DNA of 64,000 nt from Solidesulfovibrio aerotolerans (GCF_009856865.1 NZ_WVUD01000007.1:1-64000); one strand, 5' to 3'. Positions 26,291 through 35,528 are shown, counted from the first letter of the stretch. Made by a program: numbers and translations. The notes: generated from the letters alone by a model not told the origin.

Positions 26291-27397
26291 TCAGCGGCGT
26301 TGTACTGCGTAGCCGTACTGGATCGGCCAAGTCTGGGCAGCGCCCAGTTCCTGCTGGGCGTGGAGCGCCCAATAGGGCGTGCGCAGCATCTCCCGGGCCA
26401 GCAGCACCAGATCGGCCTGGCCTGAGGCCACGATTGCCTCGGCCTGGGCCGGTTCCGTAATAAGGCCCACGGCGCTGGTGAGCACCCCGGCCCGGGCGCG
26501 GATGGCGGCGGCAAACGGCACCTGAAAGCCCGGTGCCACCGGAATCCGGGCATGGGGAACCAAGGCCCCGGAACTGACGTCGATCAGATCCACGCCCCGG
26601 GCGGCCAGCTCCTTGGACAGGACCACCGACTGTTCCAGATCCCAACCGCCTTCCACCCAATCCGTGGCTGAAATGCGCGTGAAAAGCGGCATATCGGCCG
26701 GGATCACGGCCCGGATGGCTGCAGCGACCTCCAAGGGCAGCCGCATGCGGTTTTCCAGGCTGCCGCCGTAGGCGTCGGTGCGGGTGTTGCTTAAGGGCGA
26801 GAGGAACTGGTGGAGCAGATAGCCGTGGGCGGCGTGCAGCTCGATGAGGCCAAAGCCTGCGGCCACGGCGCGTTGGGCCGCCGCGACAAAGGCCGCTGTA
26901 ACAGCCGCGATGCCAGCCAGATCCAGGGCGTGGGGCAGGGGGTCGCTTTCGGAAAAGGGGAGGGCGCTTGGGGCGAGGACGTCCCAGCCGCCGTCTTTGG
27001 CGTCCACGATCCTGGCCCCGCCTTCCCAGGGCGGACGGCAGCTGGCCTTGCGGCCGGCGTGGGCCAGTTGGATGCCGGGAACCGCGCCCATGCGGCGGAT
27101 AAAGGCGGCAACCGGGGCCAGGGCGCGCCCGTGGGCGTCGCTCCACAAACCCAAATCGCCCGGGGCAATGCGGCCCTCGGGCACTACTGCCGTGGCCTCG
27201 GCCATGACCAGACCGGCCCCGCCCACGGCCCGGCTGCCCAGATGCACCAGATGCCAGTCGTCGGCCAGACCATCGGTGCAGCAATACTGGCACATGGGGG
27301 ACACGCCGATGCGGTTGCGCAGGGTGACGCTGCGAATGGTCAACGGTGAAAGGAGTTTGGCTTCGCCAGGGGATGTCGTTGTGGTTGTGTTGGTCAT
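26291..27397 (-). CDS. NADH:flavin oxidoreductase, Old Yellow Enzyme family
   Basis: The 368-residue FMN enzyme is of the YqjM/NamA class, reducing activated C=C bonds of enones and similar electrophiles. It shows LTIRSVTLRNRIGVSPMCQYC (FMN-site Cys), QLAHAGRKAS, ELHAAHGYLLHQFLSPLSNTRTDAYGGSLENR with substrate-binding His pair, and ADLVLLAREMLRTPYW at the end. Length is typical. AGGAG lies 8 bases before the ATG. The start overlaps the stop of the upstream alpha/beta hydrolase by 4 bases (ATGA), so both are coupled. The physiological substrate is unknown. Confidence 0.94.
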   Translation of the reverse strand: MTNTTTTTSPGEAKLLSPLTIRSVTLRNRIGVSPMCQYCCTDGLADDWHLVHLGSRAVGGAGLVMAEATAVVPEGRIAPGDLGLWSDAHGRALAPVAAFIRRMGAVPGIQLAHAGRKASCRPPWEGGARIVDAKDGGWDVLAPSALPFSESDPLPHALDLAGIAAVTAAFVAAAQRAVAAGFGLIELHAAHGYLLHQFLSPLSNTRTDAYGGSLENRMRLPLEVAAAIRAVIPADMPLFTRISATDWVEGGWDLEQSVVLSKELAARGVDLIDVSSGALVPHARIPVAPGFQVPFAAAIRARAGVLTSAVGLITEPAQAEAIVASGQADLVLLAREMLRTPYWALHAQQELGAAQTWPIQYGYAVQRR

Positions 27398-28251
27398 TGT
27401 GGTTGCTCCTGGTGCCCAATGGGGCGAGCACTTGTTGTAGCCGTTTGCGGCGGTATCGTCGCATCGATTTTTAAAAAGGCCAGAACTGTTGTGGCAAAAG
27501 CTGTTGGCGCTTCAAACATCAGCCCGTGTGTCGCGTTTTTAAATTGCACCAGCCACGCCCCAGGCAGCGTTGTGGCCAGGATCTTGGAGCTTTCCGGGCC
27601 AACAACCGTATCAGCCGTCCCTACGAGAAACAGGACCGGATTCGTGATGCCCGGCAATTTCTCGAGCGGCGTTTTCCAATGGGCTGTCGCCTCCAGATAG
27701 CGCAAAATGATGGGGTCGGTAATTTGCATGCCGCTCAAGACTTTCGCAACATTGCTTCCATCGACTGACGTGGCGTAGATGATCGCTTTATTGACGCGTT
27801 GTGGATATGCATACAACAATTCCTGCGTCATGGTACTGCCGAGAGAATAGCCAAGGATATTCGCTTGCGCGACGCCAAGCGCATCAAGCAAGCCGACAAC
27901 ATCATCCGCAAACAGTTTGTAGCTGAAGGCTTCGTCATTGACGGTGGTCAGGCCCATGCCCCGATTATCCAGAATAATCAGCTGATACTGCTTGGACAAG
28001 AGATCGACGACCTCTTGCGGCCAACGCTCCATGGTACCGCCAAGCCCCATCAGCATGACCAAGGGCTGGCCCGAGCCAATCAATTTATAGGCAATATCGA
28101 TGCCATTGGCGCGAACCCGGTGAATGCTGTTTCCCTGTTTGTCGGTGCCAATCGCTGCACCAACAGGGGCAATATCGCCGGCGAATACACTTGCCACCAA
28201 CAACGCCAGCACAACAGCCACAGACACACAACAAGAAACGATCCGTTTCAT
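27394..28251 (-). CDS. Exported alpha/beta hydrolase
   Basis: The 285-residue protein carries a signal peptide (MKRIVSCCVSVAVVLALLVASVFAGD) and an alpha/beta-hydrolase fold. Catalytic candidates are Ser in ILGYSLGS, Asp in LFLVGTADTVVGP and His in NATHGLMFE, with the oxyanion region VMLMGLGGTMERW. The substrate is unknown. The frame stays open to 28389 through a 12-bp tandem repeat coding MSLGMSLG, but the signal peptide and a GGGAG at -8 fix 28251. Base composition is clearly less GC-rich than the surroundings, suggesting acquisition. It is coupled to the Old Yellow Enzyme gene. Confidence 0.88.
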   Translation of the reverse strand: MKRIVSCCVSVAVVLALLVASVFAGDIAPVGAAIGTDKQGNSIHRVRANGIDIAYKLIGSGQPLVMLMGLGGTMERWPQEVVDLLSKQYQLIILDNRGMGLTTVNDEAFSYKLFADDVVGLLDALGVAQANILGYSLGSTMTQELLYAYPQRVNKAIIYATSVDGSNVAKVLSGMQITDPIILRYLEATAHWKTPLEKLPGITNPVLFLVGTADTVVGPESSKILATTLPGAWLVQFKNATHGLMFEAPTAFATTVLAFLKIDATIPPQTATTSARPIGHQEQPQ

Positions 28252-28341
28252 TTGGCTCCCTTCACAATGTACAGAAGTGCTGTGACGGCACTGCCTCCGC
28301 GTAATTCCCAGTGAGCGGGCATAAAGGCGCACCAAGCCCAA

Positions 28342-28391
28342 GCCCAAGGACATGCCCAAGGACATGCCCAAGGACATGCCCAAGGACATGC
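28342..28391. repeat. 12-bp tandem repeat (CCCAAGGACATG)
   Basis: About four head-to-tail copies of CCCAAGGACATG lie about 90 bases upstream of the alpha/beta hydrolase start. They are preceded by shorter CCCAAG-like units. The tract could be read through in either strand, but it lies outside any gene I accept. The unit is AT-richer than the flanks. Confidence 0.9.
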
Positions 28392-28496
28392 CTTCAAAGA
28401 CTGTAGTCAGCCCACAGCCGCAAATGCAACTTGTTTTAAGCGACCTGGGCCTCTTGTTTCCAAGGCCCAGGAGCAGGGGAGGGGAGGGGAGGGCGG

Positions 28497-29840
28497 TCAG
28501 GCCGGTTTGCGCAGGACTGCCCCGTAAAACGTTTCGCCCAAGAGCGTTTCCGGGCCGGCCGCCAGCTCGGCTTCCAGCACCAGCTCCCGACGCCGGCTGC
28601 CGAGGCGGTCCACGGCCTTTTCATTCTCTGCCGGATTGACCGTGCAGGTGACGTAGACGATGCGCCCGCCCGGCGGAAGCGCTGCGTAGGCCGATTCCAG
28701 CATGGCCCCTTGCAGGCGGATCAGGCCCGCGATGTCCTCGGGGTTGCGCCGCCATTTGGAATCGGGCCGGCGCGAGAGCACGCCCAGGCCGGAACAGGGG
28801 GCGTCAAGCAGGATGGTCCCGGGCGGCGCGGCCAGGGGCATGCGCGTGGCCGAGGCGCGAAAGGCCGGCAGCGGGGCCAGCCCGAGCCGGGCCGCTTCCC
28901 GGGGCAGGGCGGAGAGGCGGGCGGCATGCATGTCCGCGGCAAAAACGCGCTTGCCGGCCTCGGCCAACAAAAGCGCCTTGCCGCCGCGCCCGGCGCAGGC
29001 GTCAAAGATCGGCTCGGGCCAGTCGCCAAGCCCCAACTGGTACAGAATGCGCTGGGCTGCAGCCGATTGCCGGGACAGGCGGCCGGCAGCCAGGGCCTCG
29101 GCCAGATTGATGCCGGCCGGGGCGAAATCGGCCCCGGTGGGCACGGCCAGGGTGGGGAAATCGGCCCACAGGACGCCGGGCAGGGCGGCCAGGGCGTCAA
29201 AGAGTTCCCTGGCCCCTTCCCGGGTCCGGTTGATCCGCAGCCCCAGCGGGGCGGGTTCGGCCTGGGCGGTCAGCAGCTCCCGGGCGGCTTCGGGACCGTA
29301 GGCCCCCAGCCACAGGGACACGATCCACTCCGGGCAGGAATAATACCGGCTCAGATGGACGGCTTCGGTGGGTCGGTCGCGGCGGTAGAAATTCGGATCG
29401 TCAAAGGCCCGGGGATCGGCCGCCACCCGGCGCAGCACGGCGTTGGCCATGCCGGAAAGGCCCTTGCCCGCCGCCCGGCGCACGGCTGAAACGGCCCAAT
29501 CCACCGAGGCATAGGCCGGCACCTTGGCGCAGTAGAGAATTTCGTAAGCGGCCAGCCCCAGAATGCGCCGCACCGGTACGGGCACGGCAGCCGGGTTTTT
29601 CAAAAACCCGGACAAAGCGAAATCAATGCGCCCGCACAGGCGCAGATAGCCGTAGACCAGTTCCGTGGCCAGGCCACGATCCCGGGGGTCCAGGGTCGAA
29701 TCAGCCAGTCCGGCGTCCAGGGCCGCCTGCACGTCCTGGCCCTGGTTACCCTTGGGTCCGGGGCTGGGCAGCACCCGGCTCAACACGGCCAAGGCGATTC
29801 TGCGGGCTGGCGGCAACGCGGCCGGTGTCGGCGAAGTCAT
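28497..29840 (-). CDS. rsmB: 16S rRNA (cytosine-967-C5) methyltransferase
   Basis: The 447-residue protein has an N-terminal NusB-like RNA-binding domain (about 10-140) and a SAM methyltransferase domain. FDACAGRGGKALLLAE is the SAM-binding motif I region, LDAPCSGLGVLSRRPDSKW holds the helper Cys, and VYVTCTVNPAENEKAV holds the catalytic Cys. The start overlaps the DUF116 stop by 4 bases (ATGA). It is the last gene of the hisS-aspS-def-fmt-DUF116-rsmB run. Length is normal. Confidence 0.95.
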   Translation of the reverse strand: MTSPTPAALPPARRIALAVLSRVLPSPGPKGNQGQDVQAALDAGLADSTLDPRDRGLATELVYGYLRLCGRIDFALSGFLKNPAAVPVPVRRILGLAAYEILYCAKVPAYASVDWAVSAVRRAAGKGLSGMANAVLRRVAADPRAFDDPNFYRRDRPTEAVHLSRYYSCPEWIVSLWLGAYGPEAARELLTAQAEPAPLGLRINRTREGARELFDALAALPGVLWADFPTLAVPTGADFAPAGINLAEALAAGRLSRQSAAAQRILYQLGLGDWPEPIFDACAGRGGKALLLAEAGKRVFAADMHAARLSALPREAARLGLAPLPAFRASATRMPLAAPPGTILLDAPCSGLGVLSRRPDSKWRRNPEDIAGLIRLQGAMLESAYAALPPGGRIVYVTCTVNPAENEKAVDRLGSRRRELVLEAELAAGPETLLGETFYGAVLRKPA

Positions 29841-30670
29841 TTCGTACCGCCTGTGGGATGCAGCCGGGCCAGTCCGGGAAACGGACCAAACACGGGTTTA
29901 CGGACTTCGCCGCCGATCAGGAAAAAGCGCAGGGCGGCCTCCAGATGGGGCAGGGCGACCTGGGTGTCCAGGCAGGGGCCGTTTGGCCGGTCATTAAGCA
30001 CGCCGTAGACCGGGATGGGGTAGGTGTCCTGGATGCCGCTGGTCAGATCGCGTTCGCAGGCCACGGCCACGATCAGCCTGGGCCGCTTTTGCACCACAAT
30101 GCGCCGGGCAATGGTGCCGCCGGTGGCGATGGCGATATGGACGCCGTAAGCCTGGGACAGGGCGAGCAGGCCGTCCACCGGGCATTCGCCACAGCGCTTG
30201 CAGTTGTTGATGTCGTAGGTGAGCCGATGCTTACACCTGCTCGATTGCAGGCAATGGGGCAGCAGCACCAAAATCTGGCCCGGCTCATAGCGCCCGGCCT
30301 CGGCCGCCACCATTTCGTTATTGACCTTGATAAACGACGAACGCACCCGGGACTTGGAGATGTGGACCAACCGGGCAAAGATGGTCATGAGCGGCAAAAA
30401 CACCCGGGCCATGACCCCGCGCAGACGGGTCGAGCCCAGAAACGGCCGGCTCAGGGCGACGCTGGCGGCCAGCCCCAGGGTCGCCCACAGCACCAGGACA
30501 ATGGCGGCGGCGCAGACCAGCCCGAGAACCCAGGGGGCCAGGGGATGGATATTGGCCAACCCAATGGAGGGAACAGCCCAGACAAAAGCCAAAAGCGCGC
30601 ACACGGCCAGTCCCGTGCCGCACAAAAGGCCTATGAAAAGACGTTTTCTGGAAGGCTCGTTACGTTCCAC
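29837..30670 (-). CDS. DUF116 family membrane-anchored Cys-rich protein
   Basis: The 277-residue protein has two N-terminal membrane helices (about 10-32 and 42-68). The soluble domain has a dense Cys set: LPHCLQSSRCKHRLT and NNCKRCGECPVDG, with more in VACERD and GPCLD. This pattern suggests an iron-sulfur or zinc centre. DUF116 genes are found next to fmt and rsmB in related bacteria, so a role in translation or formate/folate metabolism has been guessed, but no function is established. I choose GTG at 30670, since AGGAG lies 4 bases ahead; a TTG at 30712 is possible. Confidence 0.9.
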   Translation of the reverse strand: MERNEPSRKRLFIGLLCGTGLAVCALLAFVWAVPSIGLANIHPLAPWVLGLVCAAAIVLVLWATLGLAASVALSRPFLGSTRLRGVMARVFLPLMTIFARLVHISKSRVRSSFIKVNNEMVAAEAGRYEPGQILVLLPHCLQSSRCKHRLTYDINNCKRCGECPVDGLLALSQAYGVHIAIATGGTIARRIVVQKRPRLIVAVACERDLTSGIQDTYPIPVYGVLNDRPNGPCLDTQVALPHLEAALRFFLIGGEVRKPVFGPFPGLARLHPTGGTK

Positions 30671-30734
30671 AAGGCTCCTGATACCAACCTGACATGGCGT
30701 CCCCAGAGGCAACGCCGCTCCCCCTTAACCCATT

Positions 30735-30774
30735 CGGGGGGTCCGGGGGGATCATCCCCCCGGCCGCCGGAGGC
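30735..30774 (-). repeat. Gene-end palindromic repeat downstream of fmt
   Basis: This is a single unit of the repeat family. On the minus strand it reads GCCTCCGGCGGCC followed by the core palindrome (30743-30763). A pyrimidine-rich tract at 30775-30800 (purine on the minus strand) separates it from the fmt stop. There is no second unit facing it, as the next gene is on the same strand. Confidence 0.8.
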
Positions 30775-30812
30775 CTCTTCATCTTCTCTTCGTCTTCGTC
30801 TTTCTTAGCCGC

Positions 30813-31829
30813 CTAGGCTAAACCATCCGGCGGACCGCACACGGCCATGGCGTCTTCGTCGCATTTGCCGAGATAGCCGCAGGAAAAGGCCTGGGCGTTC
30901 ATGGGCCGCTTGCCGGCCGGGATAACGGCCGGGACGAGATAGACCGCGTCGGCGCAGGCCACGCCGATCTGGCAATCCATAAGCCCCAGGATGTCGCCGG
31001 GTTTGGCCCCGGGCGGCAGGGGACAGCCCACCTTGCCGGGCTGGGCGATGATGCGCAGGGCCGGCTTATCGGCCGCCGGCTTCCAGAAAAAAAACGCCCC
31101 GGGGTTGGGGGTCATGGCCCGGATCAGATTGTGGACTTCGGCCGCCGGCCTGGTCCAATCAATGAGCGCCTCGGCCTTGTCGATCTTTTTGGCGTAGGTG
31201 ACCCGGCTGGCGTCCTGCTCAATGAGCGGCACCGCCCCCATACGCAGCCGCATGAGGCAGTGGGTGAGCAGTCGTCCGCCCAGATCGGCCAGTTCAGCCC
31301 GCAGCTCGCCGCCGGTGTCGTTGACGCCGATATTCATGCTGCGCTGCATGACCATGGGTCCGGCATCAAGGGCCAGGGCCATACGCATGATGGTTACACC
31401 CGTTATTTGCTCGCCAGCGGCAATGGAGCGCTCGATGGGGGCCGCGCCGCGCCAGGAGGGCAAAAGCGAGGCATGGACGTTGAGCGGCATTTTCGTCGGC
31501 ACGTCGAGCACCGTCTGGGGCAAAATCATGCCGTAGGCAGCGACCAGCAGGACATCGGGCTTGTAGGCCGCAAGGGTTGCCACCTCGGCCGGGTCTTTAA
31601 AGGATTGGGGCTGATGCACGGGCAGCCCTTTTTCCAGGGCCAGTTTTTTGACCGGCCCCAGCAAACACTTCTTGCCCCGCCCGCAAGGCCGGTCAGGCTG
31701 GGTGTAGACAGCGGCCACAGTCACGTCGTCGCTGCCCAGCACGTGCTCAAGCACTGTGGCGGCGAACTCGGGCGTGCCCATGAAAACGGCTACGAGTTTG
31801 TCTGGTCCGGTTTTGGCGTCAAGGCCCAT
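30813..31829 (-). CDS. fmt: Methionyl-tRNA formyltransferase
   Basis: The 338-residue enzyme formylates initiator Met-tRNA from 10-formyltetrahydrofolate. FMGTPEFAATVL opens the Rossmann domain. The catalytic set is seen as PLNVHASLLPSWRGAAPIERSI (Asn, His) and LALDAGPMV (Asp). A C-terminal OB-fold domain follows (about 225-330) and ends in an extra Cys-containing tail (FSCGYLGKCDEDAMAVCG) longer than usual. The only usable start is ATG 31829, which overlaps the def end by 40 bases. Confidence 0.96.
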   Translation of the reverse strand: MGLDAKTGPDKLVAVFMGTPEFAATVLEHVLGSDDVTVAAVYTQPDRPCGRGKKCLLGPVKKLALEKGLPVHQPQSFKDPAEVATLAAYKPDVLLVAAYGMILPQTVLDVPTKMPLNVHASLLPSWRGAAPIERSIAAGEQITGVTIMRMALALDAGPMVMQRSMNIGVNDTGGELRAELADLGGRLLTHCLMRLRMGAVPLIEQDASRVTYAKKIDKAEALIDWTRPAAEVHNLIRAMTPNPGAFFFWKPAADKPALRIIAQPGKVGCPLPPGAKPGDILGLMDCQIGVACADAVYLVPAVIPAGKRPMNAQAFSCGYLGKCDEDAMAVCGPPDGLA

Positions 31830-32314
31830 CGTTTCACCCGCTTGTCGTACATGGCGCGTTTGAGGCGGCTTATGCGGTCGATAAACAGCACGCCCTCGAG
31901 ATGGTCTATCTCATGCTGGAGGCAAACGGCCAACAACTCGTCCGCCTCGATGGCAAACGGGTTCCCGTCGAGATCCTGGGCTGTTACCGTGACAGTGGCC
32001 GCCCGTTTGACCACGGTGCGGTAGCTGCGCACGGACAGACAGCCTTCCTCGTCCTCCTGCTCGCCCGAAGCGGCCGTGATGACGGGATTAACCAGGGTCA
32101 TAAGCGCCTCGCGCTTATCCGGGCCGGACAGATCAATAACGATCAGCCGCAGGGACGCGCCAACCTGGGGCGCGGCCAAACCAACACCCTGGTTGGCGTA
32201 CATGGCTTCGGCCATGCCCGCCGCCAGTTCCCGGATTTCCGGGGTGACGGCAGGGACAGGCGCTGCCTTGCGGGCCAGGATCGGATTGGGATATTTCAGT
32301 ATTTCAAGCGTCAT
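31790..32314 (-). CDS. def: Peptide deformylase
   Basis: The 174-residue metalloenzyme removes the formyl group from nascent chains. All three motifs are present: GVGLAAPQVG, EEGCLSV (metal Cys) and QHEIDHLEG (two metal His and catalytic Glu). It starts at MTLEILKYPNP, five bases after the aspS stop, so it is in the operon. A longer in-frame start at 32365 lies inside aspS and is unlikely. The overlap with fmt suggests coupled synthesis of the two formylation-cycle enzymes. Confidence 0.96.
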   Translation of the reverse strand: MTLEILKYPNPILARKAAPVPAVTPEIRELAAGMAEAMYANQGVGLAAPQVGASLRLIVIDLSGPDKREALMTLVNPVITAASGEQEDEEGCLSVRSYRTVVKRAATVTVTAQDLDGNPFAIEADELLAVCLQHEIDHLEGVLFIDRISRLKRAMYDKRVKRWALTPKPDQTNS

Positions 32315-32318
32315 GGCG

Positions 32319-34124
32319 TCAGGATTGTTCCTTGTCCTTCTCGCGCGTCCGCAACTTGATGCCAAGCTCTCGCAACTGGTTGTTGGATACTTCGCCCGGG
32401 GCTTCGGTGAGCAGGCACAAGGCCTTCTGGGTCTTAGGGAAAGCGATGACGTCGCGGATGGATTTGGCCCCGGCCAAGATCATGATAAGGCGGTCCAGGC
32501 CAAAGGCAATGCCGCCGTGGGGCGGTGCGCCGTATTCCAGGGCGCGCAGCAAAAAGCCAAACTTGTCCTCGGCCTCTTCGGCCCCGATGCCGAGCACGGC
32601 GAACATGGCCCGCTGGGACTCGCGGTCGTGGATGCGGATGGAACCGCCGCCGATCTCGCTGCCGTTGAGCACAAGATCATAGGCCCGGGCCAGGGCTTCG
32701 CCCGGGGCGGATTCGATGGTCCCCATCTGGCCGGGCTGGGGCGAGGTGAAGGGATGGTGGCGGGCCACCCAGCGCTTGGCCTCGGCGTCGTATTCCAGGA
32801 GCGGGAAATCCGTGATCCAGACCGGGGCGAAGCTGTCTTCGGGGATCAGCTTGAAGCGCTCGCCGAGTTGCAGGCGCAGATAGCCCAGGGCGTTATTGAC
32901 CATGTCGGACGCGCCGGCCTGAAAAAAGACAATGTCGCCGATTTCAAGGCCAAAGGCGTCGGTCAGGCCCTGGCGCTCTTCGTCGCTTAAGAACTTGGCA
33001 AAGGGCGACTGCCATTCGTCTTCCTTGATCTTGATCCAGGCCAAGCCCTTGGCCCCATAGATTTTGACGAACTCGGTCAGGTCGTCAATCTCCTTGCGCG
33101 ACAGGGCGCCGCCGCCCGGAACGCGAATGCCCTTGACCAGCTCGGCCTTGGCAAAAACCTGGAACCCCGAGCCGCGAACGATGGAGGTGACGTCCACGAG
33201 CTTAAGATCAAAGCGGATGTCGGGCTTGTCCAGGCCGTAGTCGCGGATGGCCTCGGCAAAGGGCATGCGCGGGAAAACGGCCGGCAGGGTAACGCCGGCG
33301 GCCTCGCGAAACATGGTCTTGACCATGGTCTCGGCCATGCCCATGACCTGCTCTTCGTCCACAAAGCTCATTTCGATATCGACCTGGGTAAATTCCGGCT
33401 GGCGGTCGGCGCGCAGGTCTTCGTCGCGAAAGCACTTGACCACCTGATAGTAGCGGTCAAACCCGGACATCATGAGCAACTGCTTAAACAGCTGGGGCGA
33501 CTGGGGCAGGGCGTAGAACGAGCCGTTGTTGACCCGACTGGGCACCAGAAAATCGCGCGCGCCCTCGGGGGTGGATTTGGTCAGCACCGGGGTTTCGACT
33601 TCGAGAAAGCCCAGCTCATCGAGGTAGCGGCGGATGCTCTGGACGGCGCGGTGGCGCAACATGAAGTTGGCGGCCAGTTTGGGCCGGCGCAGATCCAGAT
33701 AGCGGTATTTCAGGCGCAGCAGTTCCGAGGCGTCGATGCGGTCTTCGATGGGAAAGGGCGGGGTGATGGCGGTATTTAAGAGCTTGAATTCCGCGACCTC
33801 AACCTCGACAGCGCCGGTGGGCATATTGGGATTGGCCATGCCTTCGGGCCGGGCGCGCACCCGGCCTTTGACGGCCAGCACGAATTCGGTACGCAGCACA
33901 TGGGCGCGTTCCAGGGCCGATTCGCTGCCTTCGGGGCAAAAGACCACCTGGGTCAGGCCGCCCCGGTCGCGCAGATCGATAAAAATAAGGCCGCCATGGT
34001 CGCGGCGGAACTGGGCCCAGCCCATAAGGCAGACGTCGCTGCCGACATCGGTTGCCCGAAGCGCGCCGCAATCGTGGCTGCGCCGCCAATCGCCCAGAAT
34101 ATCGAGGGCCAGGGTCTCGCTCAT
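32319..34124 (-). CDS. aspS: Aspartyl-tRNA synthetase
   Basis: The 601-residue class II synthetase has an OB-fold anticodon-binding domain (about 20-110, WAQFRRDHGGLIFIDLRDRGG), motif 2 YYQVVKCFRDEDLRADRQPEFTQ, the bacterial GAD insertion (about 290-410) and motif 3 GIAFGLDRLIMIL. HHPFTSP matches bacterial AspRS. Whether it is discriminating or makes Asp-tRNA(Asn) too cannot be decided here. The frame is open far upstream, but the protein start MSETLALDILG is at 34124. Confidence 0.97.
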   Translation of the reverse strand: MSETLALDILGDWRRSHDCGALRATDVGSDVCLMGWAQFRRDHGGLIFIDLRDRGGLTQVVFCPEGSESALERAHVLRTEFVLAVKGRVRARPEGMANPNMPTGAVEVEVAEFKLLNTAITPPFPIEDRIDASELLRLKYRYLDLRRPKLAANFMLRHRAVQSIRRYLDELGFLEVETPVLTKSTPEGARDFLVPSRVNNGSFYALPQSPQLFKQLLMMSGFDRYYQVVKCFRDEDLRADRQPEFTQVDIEMSFVDEEQVMGMAETMVKTMFREAAGVTLPAVFPRMPFAEAIRDYGLDKPDIRFDLKLVDVTSIVRGSGFQVFAKAELVKGIRVPGGGALSRKEIDDLTEFVKIYGAKGLAWIKIKEDEWQSPFAKFLSDEERQGLTDAFGLEIGDIVFFQAGASDMVNNALGYLRLQLGERFKLIPEDSFAPVWITDFPLLEYDAEAKRWVARHHPFTSPQPGQMGTIESAPGEALARAYDLVLNGSEIGGGSIRIHDRESQRAMFAVLGIGAEEAEDKFGFLLRALEYGAPPHGGIAFGLDRLIMILAGAKSIRDVIAFPKTQKALCLLTEAPGEVSNNQLRELGIKLRTREKDKEQS

Positions 34125-34170
34125 GTGTGTGATCCTTTTTTCAAGCCGGTGGGGCAGCGCCCCGGATTTC

Positions 34171-35439
34171 TTATTCTTGCGCTCTGCCTTCTTCCAGGCG
34201 GGCGCGCAGGTAGGCGGCGAGCAGGGCCTGGCCGATTGTTTCCTGGCCGCCGGCCCGCATATTTTTGACCACCACGGTATTGGCGGCCAGTTCGTCCGTG
34301 CCGAGCACCAGGCAGAAGGCGGCTTTGGACTTATCCGCCGCGCGCATCTGGCTTTTGGCGCTTTTGGCGGCGTAGGGCGCTTCGCCGCCAAACCCGGCCA
34401 GGCGCAGCTCCTGGGCCAGCAGCAGGCCGCGTTCCAGGCCGGTGGCGTCGAGAACGACCAGGGCGAAATCGGGGGCGGGGTCGGCCGTTTTATCAATGAG
34501 CAAAGCCAGCCGCTCCATGCCGCAGGCAAAGCCGACGCCGGGCACGTCCGGGCCGCCGATGGAGTGGACCAAGCCATCGTAGCGGCCACCGCCGGCCACG
34601 GAGGATTGGGAGCCGATGTCGCCGGAGACGATCTCAAAGGTGGTGCGCACGTAGTAATCCAGGCCGCGCACCAGCCGGGGACTCAGGCTGTAAGCCAACC
34701 CGGCCCCGTCGAGGATGCGGCGCACCACGGCGAAATGCTCGGCGCAGTCCGGGCAGAGATGATCGGTTATTTTGGGCGCGTCGGCCGTATATTCCTTGCA
34801 GGTCGGCACCTTGCAGTCCAGCACGCGCAGCGGGTTGGTGAGCTTGCGGCGCATGCAGTCGTCGCAAAGCCGTTCCTTGTGCATGCCCTTTAAAAACTCG
34901 CGCAGGGTATCGAGAAAGACCGGCCGGCAGTCGCGGCAACCGAGTGAATTGAGTTCGATGGTCAGGTTGGTCAGCCCCAGCGCGCGCAGATACTGGTCGA
35001 GCATGAGCAGCACTTCGGCGTCGAGCAGGGCGTCGGGGGAGCCGACGGCTTCAACGTCGATCTGGTGGAACTGGCGCATGCGGCCTTTTTGCGGCCGTTC
35101 GTAGCGAAACATCGGCCCGTAGGCGTAGTATTTGGCCAGACCTTCGCTGGCGCGGCCTTCTTCGACCAGGGCGCGCATGACGCTGGCCGTGGCTTCGGGG
35201 CGCAGGGTGAGCGAGCGGCCTTTGCGGTCCGGGAAGGTGTACATTTCCTTCTGGACCACATCGGTTTCCTCGCCGATGGAGCGGCAAAAGAGTTCGGTGC
35301 GTTCGAGGATGGGAACGCGCAATTCTTTGTAACCGTAGCGGGAGAACACGTCCCGGGCAGTGGCCTCGATAAACGAGAACACACTGGAATCGGGCGGAAA
35401 GAGATCGGCAAAGCCTTTGATTTTCTGTATTTTTTCCAT
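34171..35439 (-). CDS. hisS: Histidyl-tRNA synthetase
   Basis: This is a 422-residue class II synthetase. It shows KIKGFADLFPPDS, motif 2 MFRYERPQKGRMRQFHQ, histidine-binding SPRLVRGLDYYVRTTFE and motif 3 GVGFACGMERLALL. An insertion at about 165-235 is rich in Cys (RDCRPVF, LCDDCMRRK, DCKVPTC, LCPDCAEHF), which suggests a metal-binding module. It is first in the translation operon. The end is close to aspS (46 bases). Confidence 0.97.
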   Translation of the reverse strand: MEKIQKIKGFADLFPPDSSVFSFIEATARDVFSRYGYKELRVPILERTELFCRSIGEETDVVQKEMYTFPDRKGRSLTLRPEATASVMRALVEEGRASEGLAKYYAYGPMFRYERPQKGRMRQFHQIDVEAVGSPDALLDAEVLLMLDQYLRALGLTNLTIELNSLGCRDCRPVFLDTLREFLKGMHKERLCDDCMRRKLTNPLRVLDCKVPTCKEYTADAPKITDHLCPDCAEHFAVVRRILDGAGLAYSLSPRLVRGLDYYVRTTFEIVSGDIGSQSSVAGGGRYDGLVHSIGGPDVPGVGFACGMERLALLIDKTADPAPDFALVVLDATGLERGLLLAQELRLAGFGGEAPYAAKSAKSQMRAADKSKAAFCLVLGTDELAANTVVVKNMRAGGQETIGQALLAAYLRARLEEGRAQE

Positions 35440-35488
35440 TGAATCCGCCGGGCTGGGCGATGGTGTCGCGTCGTTAAAAAAGAGGGCT

Positions 35489-35517
35489 ACCCTAGATCAG
35501 GGCGCTCGCCTTGTCAA
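35489..35517 (-). promoter_or_regulatory. Sigma70-type promoter for the hisS operon
   Basis: TTGACA (35517-35512) and TAGGGT (35494-35489) are separated by 17 bases, 50 bases upstream of the hisS ATG. The -35 is perfect and the -10 fits a TAnnnT pattern. A TAGG-type -10 is also seen upstream of the 3D gene. Confidence 0.6.
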
Positions 35518-35528
35518 AAGGCCGGGCG

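Noticed and set aside
28342-28391. N-terminal extension of the alpha/beta hydrolase through the 12-bp repeat
   Set aside because: The frame is open, but the extension precedes a complete signal peptide with its own ribosome-binding site.
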